From NCBI GenBank assembly GCA_009746045.1, contig RPFO01000048.1, positions 1 through 28,009 of the forward strand: 28,009 nt of DNA, given 5' to 3'. The stretch is from Mesostigma viride. Lineage: Eukaryota; Streptophyta; Mesostigmatophyceae; Mesostigmatales; Mesostigmataceae. Position 1 is the stretch's first letter. Every line of letters begins with the position of its first letter. This document shows, piece by piece, positions 1 through 12,600 of this stretch. Under the pieces are notes generated by a model. It was not told the origin of the DNA and made no database searches. It saw only the letters and a list, made by a program, of their open reading frames with translations. The position numbers and the translations under genes are program-made.

Positions 1-28
1 GGTGCCACACCCCCGCCCGTCGCCGTGA

Positions 29-83
29 AACCCGTTCGAGGACCCTCTCCCACTTGGCGCGATGCGGGTGCTCGTGGTGGGAG
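29..83 (+). CDS. Putative exon end of a receiver-domain gene (beta strand 1), partial
   Basis: Frame 2 from base 29 reads FEDPLPLGAMRVLVV. RVLVV is the hydrophobic beta-1 strand that opens two-component receiver domains, and a Pro-rich linker before it is typical of hybrid histidine kinases. The next residues should be an acidic pair plus Asn. With one G fewer in the GGG run at 79-81, the exon would end ...LVVE exactly at a GAG|GTGGGT donor (84), and the downstream exon at 25652 begins DN. Spliced, this gives the canonical LVVE-DN with phase-0 ends. Seen: the strand sequence, the donor and the phase match after removing one base. Inferred: that this is an exon of the same gene as 25652-26553. 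An in-frame TGA lies at 26-28, so the frame is not open to the window edge; another exon boundary or indel must lie upstream if this is coding. Confidence 0.45.
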
Positions 84-89
84 GTGGGT
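84..89 (+). promoter_or_regulatory. Putative 5' splice donor of the giant intron
   Basis: The sequence GAG|GTGGGT matches the general spliceosomal donor pattern AG|GTRRGT. It sits immediately after the predicted LVVE codons and would open an intron ending at the acceptor at 25650-25651. Support comes from the matching reading phase (0) on both sides, after allowing for one surplus G in the exon. Confidence 0.45.
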
Positions 90-344
90 GCAGGAGTTGT
101 GAGTGCTGTATATTCAGCCTTTCTGCAGGTCGAAGGGGCTCGCTACAAAAAACGCTCGGATGGGGGTGGTGATCCCCTTTCTGTGACGCACTGTATTGAT
201 GGGCAAGTGTTGCGGAAGGCGCCCTCGCTCTAAATGCTTCGCTTGGAATGCCCATCGCCTGCTGAAATTTCCGGTCCCTTTTTAGCCTTTGGTTCCTATG
301 ATAAATTATACATCAGTCAAGGGTGCTTAGTGTGAAAAATGATT
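90..344 (+). other. Non-coding stretch, nothing recognised
   Basis: I see no convincing ORF, RNA gene or repeat here. It follows the putative donor and precedes the pyrimidine minisatellite, so it reads as the 5' part of an intron. It is less GC-rich toward 290-320. Confidence 0.5.
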
Positions 345-880
345 CTGTCCCCCCTTCTATCGTCCCTTCATCCTCTTCATCCGCCCCTTTGTCCTCTTCT
401 ATCCGCCCTTCGTCCTCTTCTATCCGCCCCTTCGTCCTCTTCTACCCGCCCCTTCGTCCTCTTCTATCCGCCCCCTTGTCCTCTTCTCTATCCGCCCCTT
501 CGTCCTCTTCTATCCGCCCCTTCGTCCTCTTCTACCCGCCCTGTATCCTCTTCTATCCACCCTTTCGTCCTCTTCTATCCGCCCTTTTGTCCTCTTCTAT
601 CCGCCCTTTCATCCTCTTCTATCCGCCCCTTTTGTCCTCTTCTATCCGCCCCTTTGTCCTCTTCTACCCGCGCCTTCTCCTCTTCTACCGCCCCTTCGTC
701 CTCTTCTACCCGCCCCTTCTGTCCTCTTCTATCCGCCCTTTTCCTCTTCTATCCGCCCTTTCATCCTCTTCTATCCGCCCTTTTGTCCTCTTCTATCCGC
801 CCTCCCATTTCTCCTCTTCTATCCGCCCTTCTGTCCTCTCTACCGTCCTTTCGTCCTCTTCTATCTGCCCTGTTGTCTCC
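345..880 (+). repeat. 22-bp pyrimidine-rich minisatellite, about 24 units
   Basis: Imperfect tandem copies of a roughly 22-bp unit built from CGTCCTCTTCTA and TCCGCCCCTT. Units differ by one- to four-base indels and C/T changes (CCCTTT, CCCCTT, CCCTTTTG). Apart from one G and one A per unit, the plus strand is all C and T. Ser/Pro/Leu-rich open frames of about 200-240 codons cross it in two frames, but their composition simply reflects the repeat. It lies inside the putative giant intron and is unrelated in sequence to the main array. Confidence 0.93.
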
Positions 881-1153
881 CCCCCCCCCCCGTTGCTTAT
901 CTCTTCCCCTTCCTAACACGCGAACACAGAAGCGCATGCACACACGCTGTGCAATCCATTCACACACTTGTCACCTTCTCCCATCCCCACATCCACCTCC
1001 ACCCCACCCCCTCCCCGTTCCCCTCCCCTTCCCTCGTGGCTTCCCCCCCTTCGCCCCATGACAAGATAGCGTGCTCAAACCAGGAGCTCTCTGTCTCTGT
1101 CTCTTGTTTTTCTTCTGTGGCTGTGCCCTTGTCACTTCTCCCTGGCCCCGCGG
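879..1153 (+). other. Pyrimidine-rich intron-like DNA leading into the array
   Basis: This stretch starts with a run of 13 C (879-891) and stays C/T-rich. A diverged single copy of the main repeat lies at 1054-1088 (CCCCATGACAAG, then GTGCTCAAACCAGGAGCT). The 65 bases from 1089 to 1153 are T/C-rich (TTGTTTTTCTTCTG and more) and end directly at the first full array unit. That is the only place where an array acceptor has a long, ordinary polypyrimidine tract upstream, so this is probably the original 3' end of the intron. Confidence 0.6.
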
Positions 1154-4100
1154 CCCCCCATGACAGGACAACGTGCTAACCAGAAGCTGATCTACGCGCG
1201 GCCCCCCATGACAGGACAACGCTGCTCAACCAGAAGTCTGATCACGCGCGTGCCCCCCATGACAGGACAACGTGCTCAAACCAGAAGCTGATCACGCGCG
1301 TGGCCCCCATGACAGGACAACGTGCTCAACCAGAAGCTGAATCACGCGCGTGCCCCCCATGACCAGGACAACGTGCTCAACCAGAAGCTGATCACGCGCG
1401 TGGCCCCCATGACAGGACAACGTGCTCAACCAGAAGCTGATCACGCGCGTGGCCCCATGACAGGACAAGTTGCTCAACCAGAAGCTGATCACGCGCGTGC
1501 CCCATGACAGGACAACACGTGCTCAACCAGAAGCTGATCACGCGCGTGCGTCCCCATGACAGGACAACGTGCTCAACCAGAAGCTGATCACGCGCGTGCT
1601 GACGGCCCCCATGACAGGACAACGTGCTCAACCAGAAGCTGATCACGCGCTTGGCCCCCATGACAGGACAACGTGCTCAACCAGAAGCTGATCACGCGCG
1701 TGGCCCCCATGACAGGACAACGTGCCTCAACCAGAAGCTGATCACGCGGTGGCCCCCATGACAGGACAACGTGCTCAACCAGAAGCTGACACGCGCGTGC
1801 CCCCATGACAGGACAACGTGCTCAACCAGAAGCCTGATCACGCGCGTGGCCCCCCATGACAGGACAACGTGCTCAACCAGAAGCTGATCACGCGCGTGGC
1901 CCCCATGACAGGACAACGTGCTCAACCAGAAGCTGATCACGCGCCCCCCATGACAGGACAACGTGCTCAACCAGAAGCTGATCACGCGCGCTGCCCCCCA
2001 TGACAGGACAACGTGCTCAACCAGAAGCTGATCACGCGCCCCCCATGACAGGACAACGTGCTCAACCAGAAGCTGATCACGCCGCCCCCCATGACAGGAC
2101 AACGTGCTCAACCAGAAAGCTGATCACGCGCGTGCCCCCATGACAGGACAACGTGCTCAACCAGAAGCTGATCACGCGCTTGCCCCCCATGACAGGACAA
2201 CGTGCTCAACCAGAAGCTGATCACGCGCGTGGCCCATGACGGACAACGTGCTCAACCAGAAGCTGATCGCGCGCGTGGCCCCCCATGACAGGACAACGTG
2301 CTCAACCAGAAGCTGATCACGCGCGTGCCCCCCATGAAGGACAACGTGCTCAACCAGAGCTGATCACGCGCGTGGCCCCCATGACAGGACAACGTGCTCA
2401 ACCAGAAGCTGATCACGCGCGTGGCCCCATGACAGGACAACGTGCTCAACCAGAAGCTGATCACGCGCCGTGCCCCCCATGACAGGACAACGTGCTCAAC
2501 CAGAAGCGATCACGCGCGTGCCCCCATGACAGGACAACGTGCTCAACCAAGCTGATCACGCGCGTGCCCCCCATGACAGGACAACGTGCTCAACCAGAAG
2601 CTGATCACGCGCGTGGCCCCCATGACAGGACAACGTGCTCAACCAGAAGCTGATCACGCGCGTGGCCCCCCATGACAGGACAACGTGCTCAACCAGAAGT
2701 GATCACGCCGCGTGCCCCCCATGACAGGACAACGTGCTCAACCAGAAGTGATCACGCGCGTGCCCCCCATGACAGGACAACGTGCTCAACCAGAAGCTGA
2801 TCACGCGCCCCCCATGACAGGACAACGTGCTCAACCAGAAGCTGATCACGTGGCCCCCATGACAGGACAACGTGCTCAACCAGAAGCTGATCACGCGCGT
2901 GGCCCCCCATGACAGGACAACGTGCTCAACCAGAAGCTGATCACGCGCGTGCCCCCATGACAGGACAACGTGCTCAACCAGAAGTGATCACGCGCGTGGC
3001 CCCCCATGACAGGACAACGTGCTCAACCAGAAGCTGATCACGCGCGTGGCCCCCATGACAGGACAACGTGCTCAACCAGAAGCTGATCACGCGCGTGCCC
3101 CCATGACAGGACAACGTGCTCAACCAGAAGGCTGATCACGCGCGTCCCCCATGACAGGACAACGTGCTCAACCAGAAGCTGATCACGCGCGTGCCCCCCA
3201 TGACAGGACAACGTGCTCAACCAGAAGCTGATCACGCGCGTGCCCCCCATGACAGGACAACGTGCTCAACCAGAAGCTGATCACGCGCGTGGCCCCCATG
3301 ACAGGACAACGTGCTCAACCAGAAGCTGATCACGCGCGTGCCCCCATGACAGGACAACGTGCTCAACCAGAAGCTGATCACGCGCGTGCCCCCCATGACA
3401 GGACAACGTGCTCAACCAGAAGCTGATCACGCGCGTGCCCCCCATGACAGGACAACGTGCTCAACCAGAAGCTGATCACGCGCGTGCCCCCATGACAGGA
3501 CAACGTGCTCAACCAGAAGCTGATCACGCGCGTGCCCCCATGACAGGACAACGTGCTCAACCAGAAGCTGATCACGCGCGTGCCCCCCATGACAGGACAA
3601 CGTGCTCAACCAGAAGCTGATCACGCGCGTGCCCCCATGACAGGACAACGTGCTCAACCAGAAGCTGATCACGGCCCCCCATGACAGGACAACGTGCTCA
3701 ACCAGAAGCTGATCACGCGCGTGCCCCCCATGACAGGACAACGTGCTCAACCAGAAGCTGATCACGCGCGTGCCCCCATGACAGGACAACGTGCTCAACC
3801 AGAAGCTGATCACGCGCGTGGCCCCCATGACAGGACAACGTGCTCAACCAGAAGCTGATCACGCGCGTGCCCCCCATGACAGGACAACGTGCTCAACCAG
3901 AAGCTGATCACGCGCGGCCCCCCATGACAGGACAACGTGCTCAACCAGAAGCTGATCACGCGCGTGCCCCCATGACAGGACAACGTGCTCAACCAGAAGC
4001 TGATCACGGTGCCCCCATGACAGGACAACGTGCTCAACCAGAAGCTGATCACGCGCGTGGCCCCCATGACAGGACAACGTGCTCAACCAGGCTGATCACG

Positions 4101-7100
4101 CGCCCCCATGACAGGACAACGTGCTCAACCAGAAGCTGATCACGCGCGCCCCCATGACAGGACAACGTGCTCAACCAGAAGCTGATCACGCGCGTGCCCC
4201 CATGACAGGACAACGTGCTCAACCAGAAGCTGATCACGCGCGTGGCCCCCCATGACAGGACAACGTGCTCAACCAGAAGCTGATCACGCGCGTGCCCCCA
4301 TGACAGGACAACGTGCTCAACCAGAAGTGATCACGCGCCCCCCATGACAGGACAACGTGCTCAACCAGAAGCTGATCACGCGCGTGCCCCCATGACAGGA
4401 CAACGTGCTCAACCAGAAGCTGATCACGCGCGTGCCCCCCATGACAGGACAACGTGCTCAACCAGAAGCTGATCACGCGCGTGCCCCCCATGACAGGACA
4501 ACGTGCTCAACCAGAAGCTGATCACGCGCGTGCCCCCATGACAGGACAACGTGCTCAACCAGAAGCTGATCACGCGCGTGCCCCCATGACAGGACAACGT
4601 GCTCAACCAGAAGCTGATCACGCGCGTGCCCCCCATGACAGGACAACGTGCTCAACCAGAAGCTGATCACGCGCGTGGCCCCCATGACAGGACAACGTGC
4701 TCAACCAGAAGCTGATCACGCGCGTGCCCCCATGACAGGACAACGTGCTCAACCAGAAGCTGATCACGCGCGTGGCCCCCCATGACAGGACAACGTGCTC
4801 AACCAGAAGCTGATCACGCGCGTGGCCCCCATGACAGGACAACGTGCTCAACCAGAAGCTGATCACGCGCGTGGCCCCCCATGACAGGACAACGTGCTCA
4901 ACCAGAAGCTGATCACGCGCGGCCCCCATGACAGGACAACGTGCTCAACCAGAAGCTGATCACGCGCGTGCCCCCATGACAGGACAACGTGCTCAACCAG
5001 AAGCTGATCACGCGCGTGCCCCCCATGACAGGACAACGTGCTCAACCAGAAGCTGATCACGCGCGTGCCCCCCATGACAGGACAACGTGCTCAACCAGAA
5101 GCTGATCACGCGCGTGGCCCCCCATGACAGGACAACGTGCTCAACCAGAAGCTGATCACGCGCGTGGCCCCCATGACAGGACAACGTGCTCAACCAGAAG
5201 CTGATCACGCGCGTGCCCCCATGACAGGACAACGTGCTCAACCAGAAGCTGATCACGCGCGTGGCCCCCATGACAGGACAACGTGCTCAACCAGAAGCTG
5301 ATCACGCGCGTGCCCCCCATGACAGGACAACGTGCTCAACCAGAAGCTGATCACGCGCGTGCCCCCCATGACAGGACAACGTGCTCAACCAGAAGCTGAT
5401 CACGCGCGTGGCCCCCCATGACAGGACAACGTGCTCAACCAGAAGCTGATCACGCGCGTGCCCCCATGACAGGACAACGTGCTCAACCAGAAGCTGATCA
5501 CGCGCGTGCCCCCATGACAGGACAACGTGCTCAACCAGAAGCTGATCACGCGCGTGCCCCCATGACAGGACAACGTGCTCAACCAGAAGCTGATCACGCG
5601 CGTGCCCCCCATGACAGGACAACGTGCTCAACCAGAAGCTGATCACGCGCGTGCCCCCCATGACAGGACAACGTGCTCAACCAGAAGCTGATCACGCGCG
5701 TGCCCCCCATGACAGGACAACGTGCTCAACCAGAAGCTGATCACGCGCGTGGCCCCCATGACAGGACAACGTGCTCAACCAGAAGCTGATCACGCGCCCC
5801 CCATGACAGGACAACGTGCTCAACCAGAAGCTGATCACGCGCGTGGCCCCCATGACAGGACAACGTGCTCAACCAGAAGCTGATCACGCGCGTGGCCCCC
5901 ATGACAGGACAACGTGCTCAACCAGAAGGTGATCACGCGCCCCCCATGACAGGACAACGTGCTCAACCAGAAGCTGATCACGCGCGTGCGCCCCCATGAC
6001 AGGACAACGTGCTCAACCAGAAGCTGATCACGCGCGTGGCCCCCCATGACAGGACAACGTGCTCAACCAGAAGCTGATCACGCGTGCCCCCCATGACAGG
6101 ACAACGTGCTCAACCAGAAGCTGATCACGCGCGTGGCCCCCATGACAGGACAACGTGCTCAACCAGAAGCTGATCACGCGCCCCCCATGACAGGACAACG
6201 TGCTCAACCAGAAGCTGATCACGCGCCCCCCATGACAGGACAACGTGCTCAACCAGAAGCTGATCACGCGCGTGCCCCCCATGACAGGACAACGTGCTCA
6301 ACCAGAAGCTGATCACGCGCGTGCCCCCATGACAGGACAACGTGCTCAACCAGAAGCTGATCACGCGCGTGCCCCCCATGACAGGACAACGTGCTCAACC
6401 AGAAGCTGATCACGCGCGCCCCCATGACAGGACAACGTGCTCAACCAGAAGCTGATCACGCGCGTGCCCCCATGACAGGACAACGTGCTCAACCAGAAGC
6501 TGATCACGCGCGTGCCCCCATGACAGGACAACGTGCTCAACCAGAAGCTGATCACGCGCGTGCCCCCCATGACAGGACAACGTGCTCAACCAGAAGCTGA
6601 TCACGCGCGTGCCCCCCATGACAGGACAACGTGCTCAACCAGAAGTGATCACGCGCGTGCCCCCATGACAGGACAACGTGCTCAACCAGAAGCTGATCAC
6701 GCGCGTGGCCCCCATGACAGGACAACGTGCTCAACCAGAAGCTGATCACGCGCGTGCCCCCCATGACAGGACAACGTGCTCAACCAGAAGCTGATCACGC
6801 GCGTGCCCCCATGACAGGACAACGTGCTCAACCAGAAGCTGATCACGCGCGTGCCCCCATGACAGGACAACGTGCTCAACCAGAAGTGATCACGCGCGTG
6901 CCCCCCATGACAGGACAACGTGCTCAACCAGAAGCTGATCACGCGCGCCCCCATGACAGGACAACGTGCTCAACCAGAAGTGATCACGCGCGCCCCCATG
7001 ACAGGACAACGTGCTCAACCAGAAGCTGATCACGCGCGTGCCCCCATGACAGGACAACGTGCTCAACCAGAAGCTGATCACGCGTGCCCCCATGACAGGA

Positions 7101-8105
7101 CAACGTGCTCAACCAGAAGCTGATCACGCGCGTGCCCCCCATGACAGGACAACGTGCTCAACCAGAAGTGATCACGCGCGTGCCCCCCATGACAGGACAA
7201 CGTGCTCAACCAGAAGCTGATCACGCGCGTGCCCCCATGACAGGACAACGTGCTCAACCAGAAGCTGATCACGCGCGTGCCCCCATGACAGGACAACGTG
7301 CTCAACCAGAAGTGATCACGCGCGTGCCCCCCATGACAGGACAACGTGCTCAACCAGAAGCTGATCACGCGCGTGCCCCCATGACAGGACAACGTGCTCA
7401 ACCAGAAGCTGATCACGCGTGCCCCCATGACAGGACAACGTGCTCAACCAGAAGCTGATCACGCGTGCCCCCATGACAGGACAACGTGCTCAACCAGAAG
7501 CTGATCACGCGCGTGCCCCCATGACAGGACAACGTGCTCAACCAGAAGCTGATCACGCGCGTGCCCCCCATGACAGGACAACGTGCTCAACCAGAAGCTG
7601 ATCACGCGCGTGCCCCCCATGACAGGACAACGTGCTCAACCAGAAGCTGATCACGCGCGTGCCCCCCATGACAGGACAACGTGCTCAACCAGAAGCTGAT
7701 CACGCGCCCCCCATGACAGGACAACGTGCTCAACCAGAAGCTGATCACGCGCGTGCCCCCATGACAGGACAACGTGCTCAACCAGAAGCTGATCACGCGC
7801 GCCCCCCATGACAGGACAACGTGCTCAACCAGAAGCTGATCACGGGCCCCCCATGACAGGACAACGTGCTCAACCAGAAGCTGATCACGCGCCCCCCATG
7901 ACAGGACAACGTGCTCAACCAGAAGCTGATCACGCGCGTGCCCCCATGACAGGACAACGTGCTCAACCAGAAGCTGATCACGCGCGTCCCCCATGACAGG
8001 ACAACGTGCTCAACCAGAAGCTGATCACGCGCGTCCCCATGACAGGACAACGTGCTCAACCAGAAGCTGATCACGCGCGTGCCCCCATGACAGGACAACG
8101 TGCTC
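1154..8105 (+). repeat. Left flank of array: parental-type 48-50 bp units, degenerate at its outer edge
   Basis: Most units carry AAGCTGATCACGCGCGTG followed by 5-7 bases of (G)CCCCC, which matches the true exon start at 25652. The first 1.4 kb is the most damaged part of the array. It has one-base insertions and losses such as GTGCTAACC (1175), GCTGCTC (1220), CCAAGCTG (near 2546) and CATGAAGG (2335). Scattered units already show AAGTGATC (from about 2697) or lose CGTG. One core-type AAGGTGATC unit appears at about 5927. About 143 units by estimate. Confidence 0.9.
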
Positions 8106-9640
8106 AACCAGAAGTGATCACGCGCGTGCCCCCCATGACAGGACAACGTGCTCAACCAGAAGTGATCACGGCCCCCCATGACAGGACAACGTGCTCAACC
8201 AGAAGGTGATCACGCGCGTGCCCCCATGACAGGACAACGTGCTCAACCAGAAGTGATCACGCGCCCCCATGACAGGACAACGTGCTCAACCAGAAGTGAT
8301 CACGCGCCCCCCATGACAGGACAACGTGCTCAACCAGAAGTGATCACGCGCCCCCCATGACAGGACAACGTGCTCAACCAGAAGTGATCACGCGCGCCCC
8401 CATGACAGGACAACGTGCTCAACCAGAAGTGATCACGCGTGCCCCCATGACAGGACAACGTGCTCAACCAGAAGGTGATCACGCGCCCCCATGACAGGAC
8501 AACGTGCTCAACCAGAAGCTGATCGCGCGCCCCCATGACAGGACAACGTGCTCAACCAGAAGTGATCACGCGTGCCCCCCATGACAGGACAACGTGCTCA
8601 ACCAGAAGTGATCACGCGCGTGCCCCCATGACAGGACAACGTGCTCAACCAGAAGTGATCACGCGTGCCCCCCATGACAGGACAACGTGCTCAACCAGAA
8701 GTGATCACGCGTGCCCCCCATGACAGGACAACGTGCTCAACCAGAAGGTGATCACGCGCGTGCCCCCCATGACAGGACAACGTGCTCAACCAGAAGCTGA
8801 TCACGCGCCCCCCATGACAGGACAACGTGCTCAACCAGAAGCTGATCACGCGTGCCCCCCATGACAGGACAACGTGCTCAACCAGAAGGTGATCACGCGC
8901 CCCCCATGACAGGACAACGTGCTCAACCAGAAGTGATCACGCGCGTGCCCCCATGACAGGACAACGTGCTCAACCAGAAGTGATCACGCGCCCCCCATGA
9001 CAGGACAACGTGCTCAACCAGAAGTGATCACGCGCCCCCCATGACAGGACAACGTGCTCAACCAGAAGGTGATCACGCGCCCCCCATGACAGGACAACGT
9101 GCTCAACCAGAAGTGATCACGCGCCCCCCATGACAGGACAACGTGCTCAACCAGAAGGTGATCACGCGCCCCCCATGACAGGACAACGTGCTCAACCAGA
9201 AGGTGATCACGCGCCCCCATGACAGGACAACGTGCTCAACCAGAAGTGATCACGCGCCCCCCATGACAGGACAACGTGCTCAACCAGAAGGTGATCACGC
9301 GTGCCCCCCATGACAGGACAACGTGCTCAACCAGAAGTGATCACGCGCCCCCCATGACAGGACAACGTGCTCAACCAGAAGTGATCACGCGCCCCCCATG
9401 ACAGGACAACGTGCTCAACCAGAAGTGATCACGCGCCCCCCATGACAGGACAACGTGCTCAACCAGAAGGTGATCACGCGCCCCCCATGACAGGACAACG
9501 TGCTCAACCAGAAGTGATCACGCGCCCCCCATGACAGGACAACGTGCTCAACCAGAAGTGATCACGCGCCCCCCATGACAGGACAACGTGCTCAACCAGA
9601 AGTGATCACGCGCCCCCATGACAGGACAACGTGCTCAACC
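8106..9640 (+). repeat. Transition zone of array: mostly 44-bp AAGTGATC units
   Basis: Here the junction codon is mostly AAGTGATC, i.e. the parental AAGCTGATC minus its C, and most units have lost the CGTG segment. AAGGTGATC units (8201, 8471, 8745, 8886) and a few AAGCTGATC units are interleaved. This is the step between the flank type and the 45-bp core type. About 34 units by estimate. Confidence 0.88.
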
Positions 9641-12600
9641 AGAAGGTGATCACGCGCCCCCCATGACAGGACAACGTGCTCAACCAGAAGGTGATCACGC
9701 GCCCCCCATGACAGGACAACGTGCTCAACCAGAAGGTGATCACGCGTGCCCCCATGACAGGACAACGTGCTCAACCAGAAGGTGATCACGCGCGCCCCCA
9801 TGACAGGACAACGTGCTCAACCAGAAGGTGATCACGCGCCCCCCATGACAGGACAACGTGCTCAACCAGAAGGTGATCACGCGCGCCCCCATGACAGGAC
9901 AACGTGCTCAACCAGAAGGTGATCACGCGCCCCCATGACAGGACAACGTGCTCAACCAGAAGGTGATCACGCGCCCCCCATGACAGGACAACGTGCTCAA
10001 CCAGAAGGTGATCACGCGCCCCCATGACAGGACAACGTGCTCAACCAGAAGGTGATCACGCGCCCCCCATGACAGGACAACGTGCTCAACCAGAAGGTGA
10101 TCACGCGCGCCCCCATGACAGGACAACGTGCTCAACCAGAAGGTGATCACGCGCCCCCCATGACAGGACAACGTGCTCAACCAGAAGGTGATCACGCGCC
10201 CCCCATGACAGGACAACGTGCTCAACCAGAAGGTGATCACGCGCCCCCCATGACAGGACAACGTGCTCAACCAGAAGGTGATCACGCGCCCCCCATGACA
10301 GGACAACGTGCTCAACCAGAAGTGATCACGCGCCCCCCATGACAGGACAACGTGCTCAACCAGAAGGTGATCACGCGCCCCCCATGACAGGACAACGTGC
10401 TCAACCAGAAGTGATCACGCGCCCCCCATGACAGGACAACGTGCTCAACCAGAAGGTGATCACGCGCCCCCCATGACAGGACAACGTGCTCAACCAGAAG
10501 TGATCACGCGCCCCCATGACAGGACAACGTGCTCAACCAGAAGGTGATCACGCGCCCCCCATGACAGGACAACGTGCTCAACCAGAAGGTGATCACGCGC
10601 CCCCCATGACAGGACAACGTGCTCAACCAGAAGGTGATCACGCGCCCCCCATGACAGGACAACGTGCTCAACCAGAAGGTGATCACGCGCCCCCCATGAC
10701 AGGACAACGTGCTCAACCAGAAGGTGATCACGCGCCCCCCATGACAGGACAACGTGCTCAACCAGAAGCTGATCACGCGCCCCCCATGACAGGACAACGT
10801 GCTCAACCAGAAGGTGATCACGCGCCCCCATGACAGGACAACGTGCTCAACCAGAAGGTGATCACGCGCCCCCCATGACAGGACAACGTGCTCAACCAGA
10901 AGGTGATCACGCGCCCCCCATGACAGGACAACGTGCTCAACCAGAAGGTGATCACGCGCCCCCCATGACAGGACAACGTGCTCAACCAGAAGGTGATCAC
11001 GCGCCCCCCATGACAGGACAACGTGCTCAACCAGAAGGTGATCACGTGCCCCCCATGACAGGACAACGTGCTCAACCAGAAGGTGATCACGCGCCCCCCA
11101 TGACAGGACAACGTGCTCAACCAGAAGGTGATCACGCGCCCCCCATGACAGGACAACGTGCTCAACCAGAAGGTGATCACGCGCCCCCCATGACAGGACA
11201 ACGTGCTCAACCAGAAGGTGATCACGCGCCCCCCATGACAGGACAACGTGCTCAACCAGAAGGTGATCACGCGCCCCCCATGACAGGACAACGTGCTCAA
11301 CCAGAAGGTGATCACGTGCCCCCCATGACAGGACAACGTGCTCAACCAGAAGGTGATCACGCGCCCCCCATGACAGGACAACGTGCTCAACCAGAAGGTG
11401 ATCACGCGCCCCCCATGACAGGACAACGTGCTCAACCAGAAGGTGATCACGCGCCCCCCATGACAGGACAACGTGCTCAACCAGAAGGTGATCACGCGCC
11501 CCCCATGACAGGACAACGTGCTCAACCAGAAGGTGATCACGCGCCCCCCATGACAGGACAACGTGCTCAACCAGAAGGTGATCACGCGCCCCCCATGACA
11601 GGACAACGTGCTCAACCAGAAGGTGATCACGCGCCCCCATGACAGGACAACGTGCTCAACCAGAAGGTGATCACGCGCCCCCCATGACAGGACAACGTGC
11701 TCAACCAGAAGGTGATCACGCGCCCCCCATGACAGGACAACGTGCTCAACCAGAAGGTGATCACGCGCCCCCCATGACAGGACAACGTGCTCAACCAGAA
11801 GGTGATCACGCGCCCCCCATGACAGGACAACGTGCTCAACCAGAAGGTGATCACGCGCCCCCCATGACAGGACAACGTGCTCAACCAGAAGGTGATCACG
11901 CGCCCCCCATGACAGGACAACGTGCTCAACCAGAAGTGATCACGCGCCCCCCATGACAGGACAACGTGCTCAACCAGAAGCTGATCACGCGCCCCCCATG
12001 ACAGGACAACGTGCTCAACCAGAAGGTGATCACGCGCCCCCATGACAGGACAACGTGCTCAACCAGAAGCTGATCACGCGCCCCCCATGACAGGACAACG
12101 TGCTCAACCAGAAGTGATCACGCGCCCCCCATGACAGGACAACGTGCTCAACCAGAAGGTGATCACGCGCCCCCCATGACAGGACAACGTGCTCAACCAG
12201 AAGTGATCACGCGCCCCCATGACAGGACAACGTGCTCAACCAGAAGGTGATCACGCGCCCCCCATGACAGGACAACGTGCTCAACCAGAAGGCTGATCAC
12301 GCGCCCCCCATGACAGGACAACGTGCTCAACCAGAAGTGATCACGCGCCCCCCATGACAGGACAACGTGCTCAACCAGAAGGTGATCACGCGCCCCCCAT
12401 GACAGGACAACGTGCTCAACCAGAAGGTGATCACGCGCCCCCCATGACAGGACAACGTGCTCAACCAGAAGGTGATCACGCGCCCCCCATGACAGGACAA
12501 CGTGCTCAACCAGAAGCTGATCACGCGCGCCCCCCATGACAGGACAACGTGCTCAACCAGAAGTGATCACGCGCCCCCCATGACAGGACAACGTGCTCAA

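Noticed and set aside
323-1061. Ser/Pro/Leu-rich proteins over the 22-bp minisatellite
   Set aside because: Two overlapping frames give equally biased proteins, which is what a CT-rich repeat produces by itself. No domain or signal is present.
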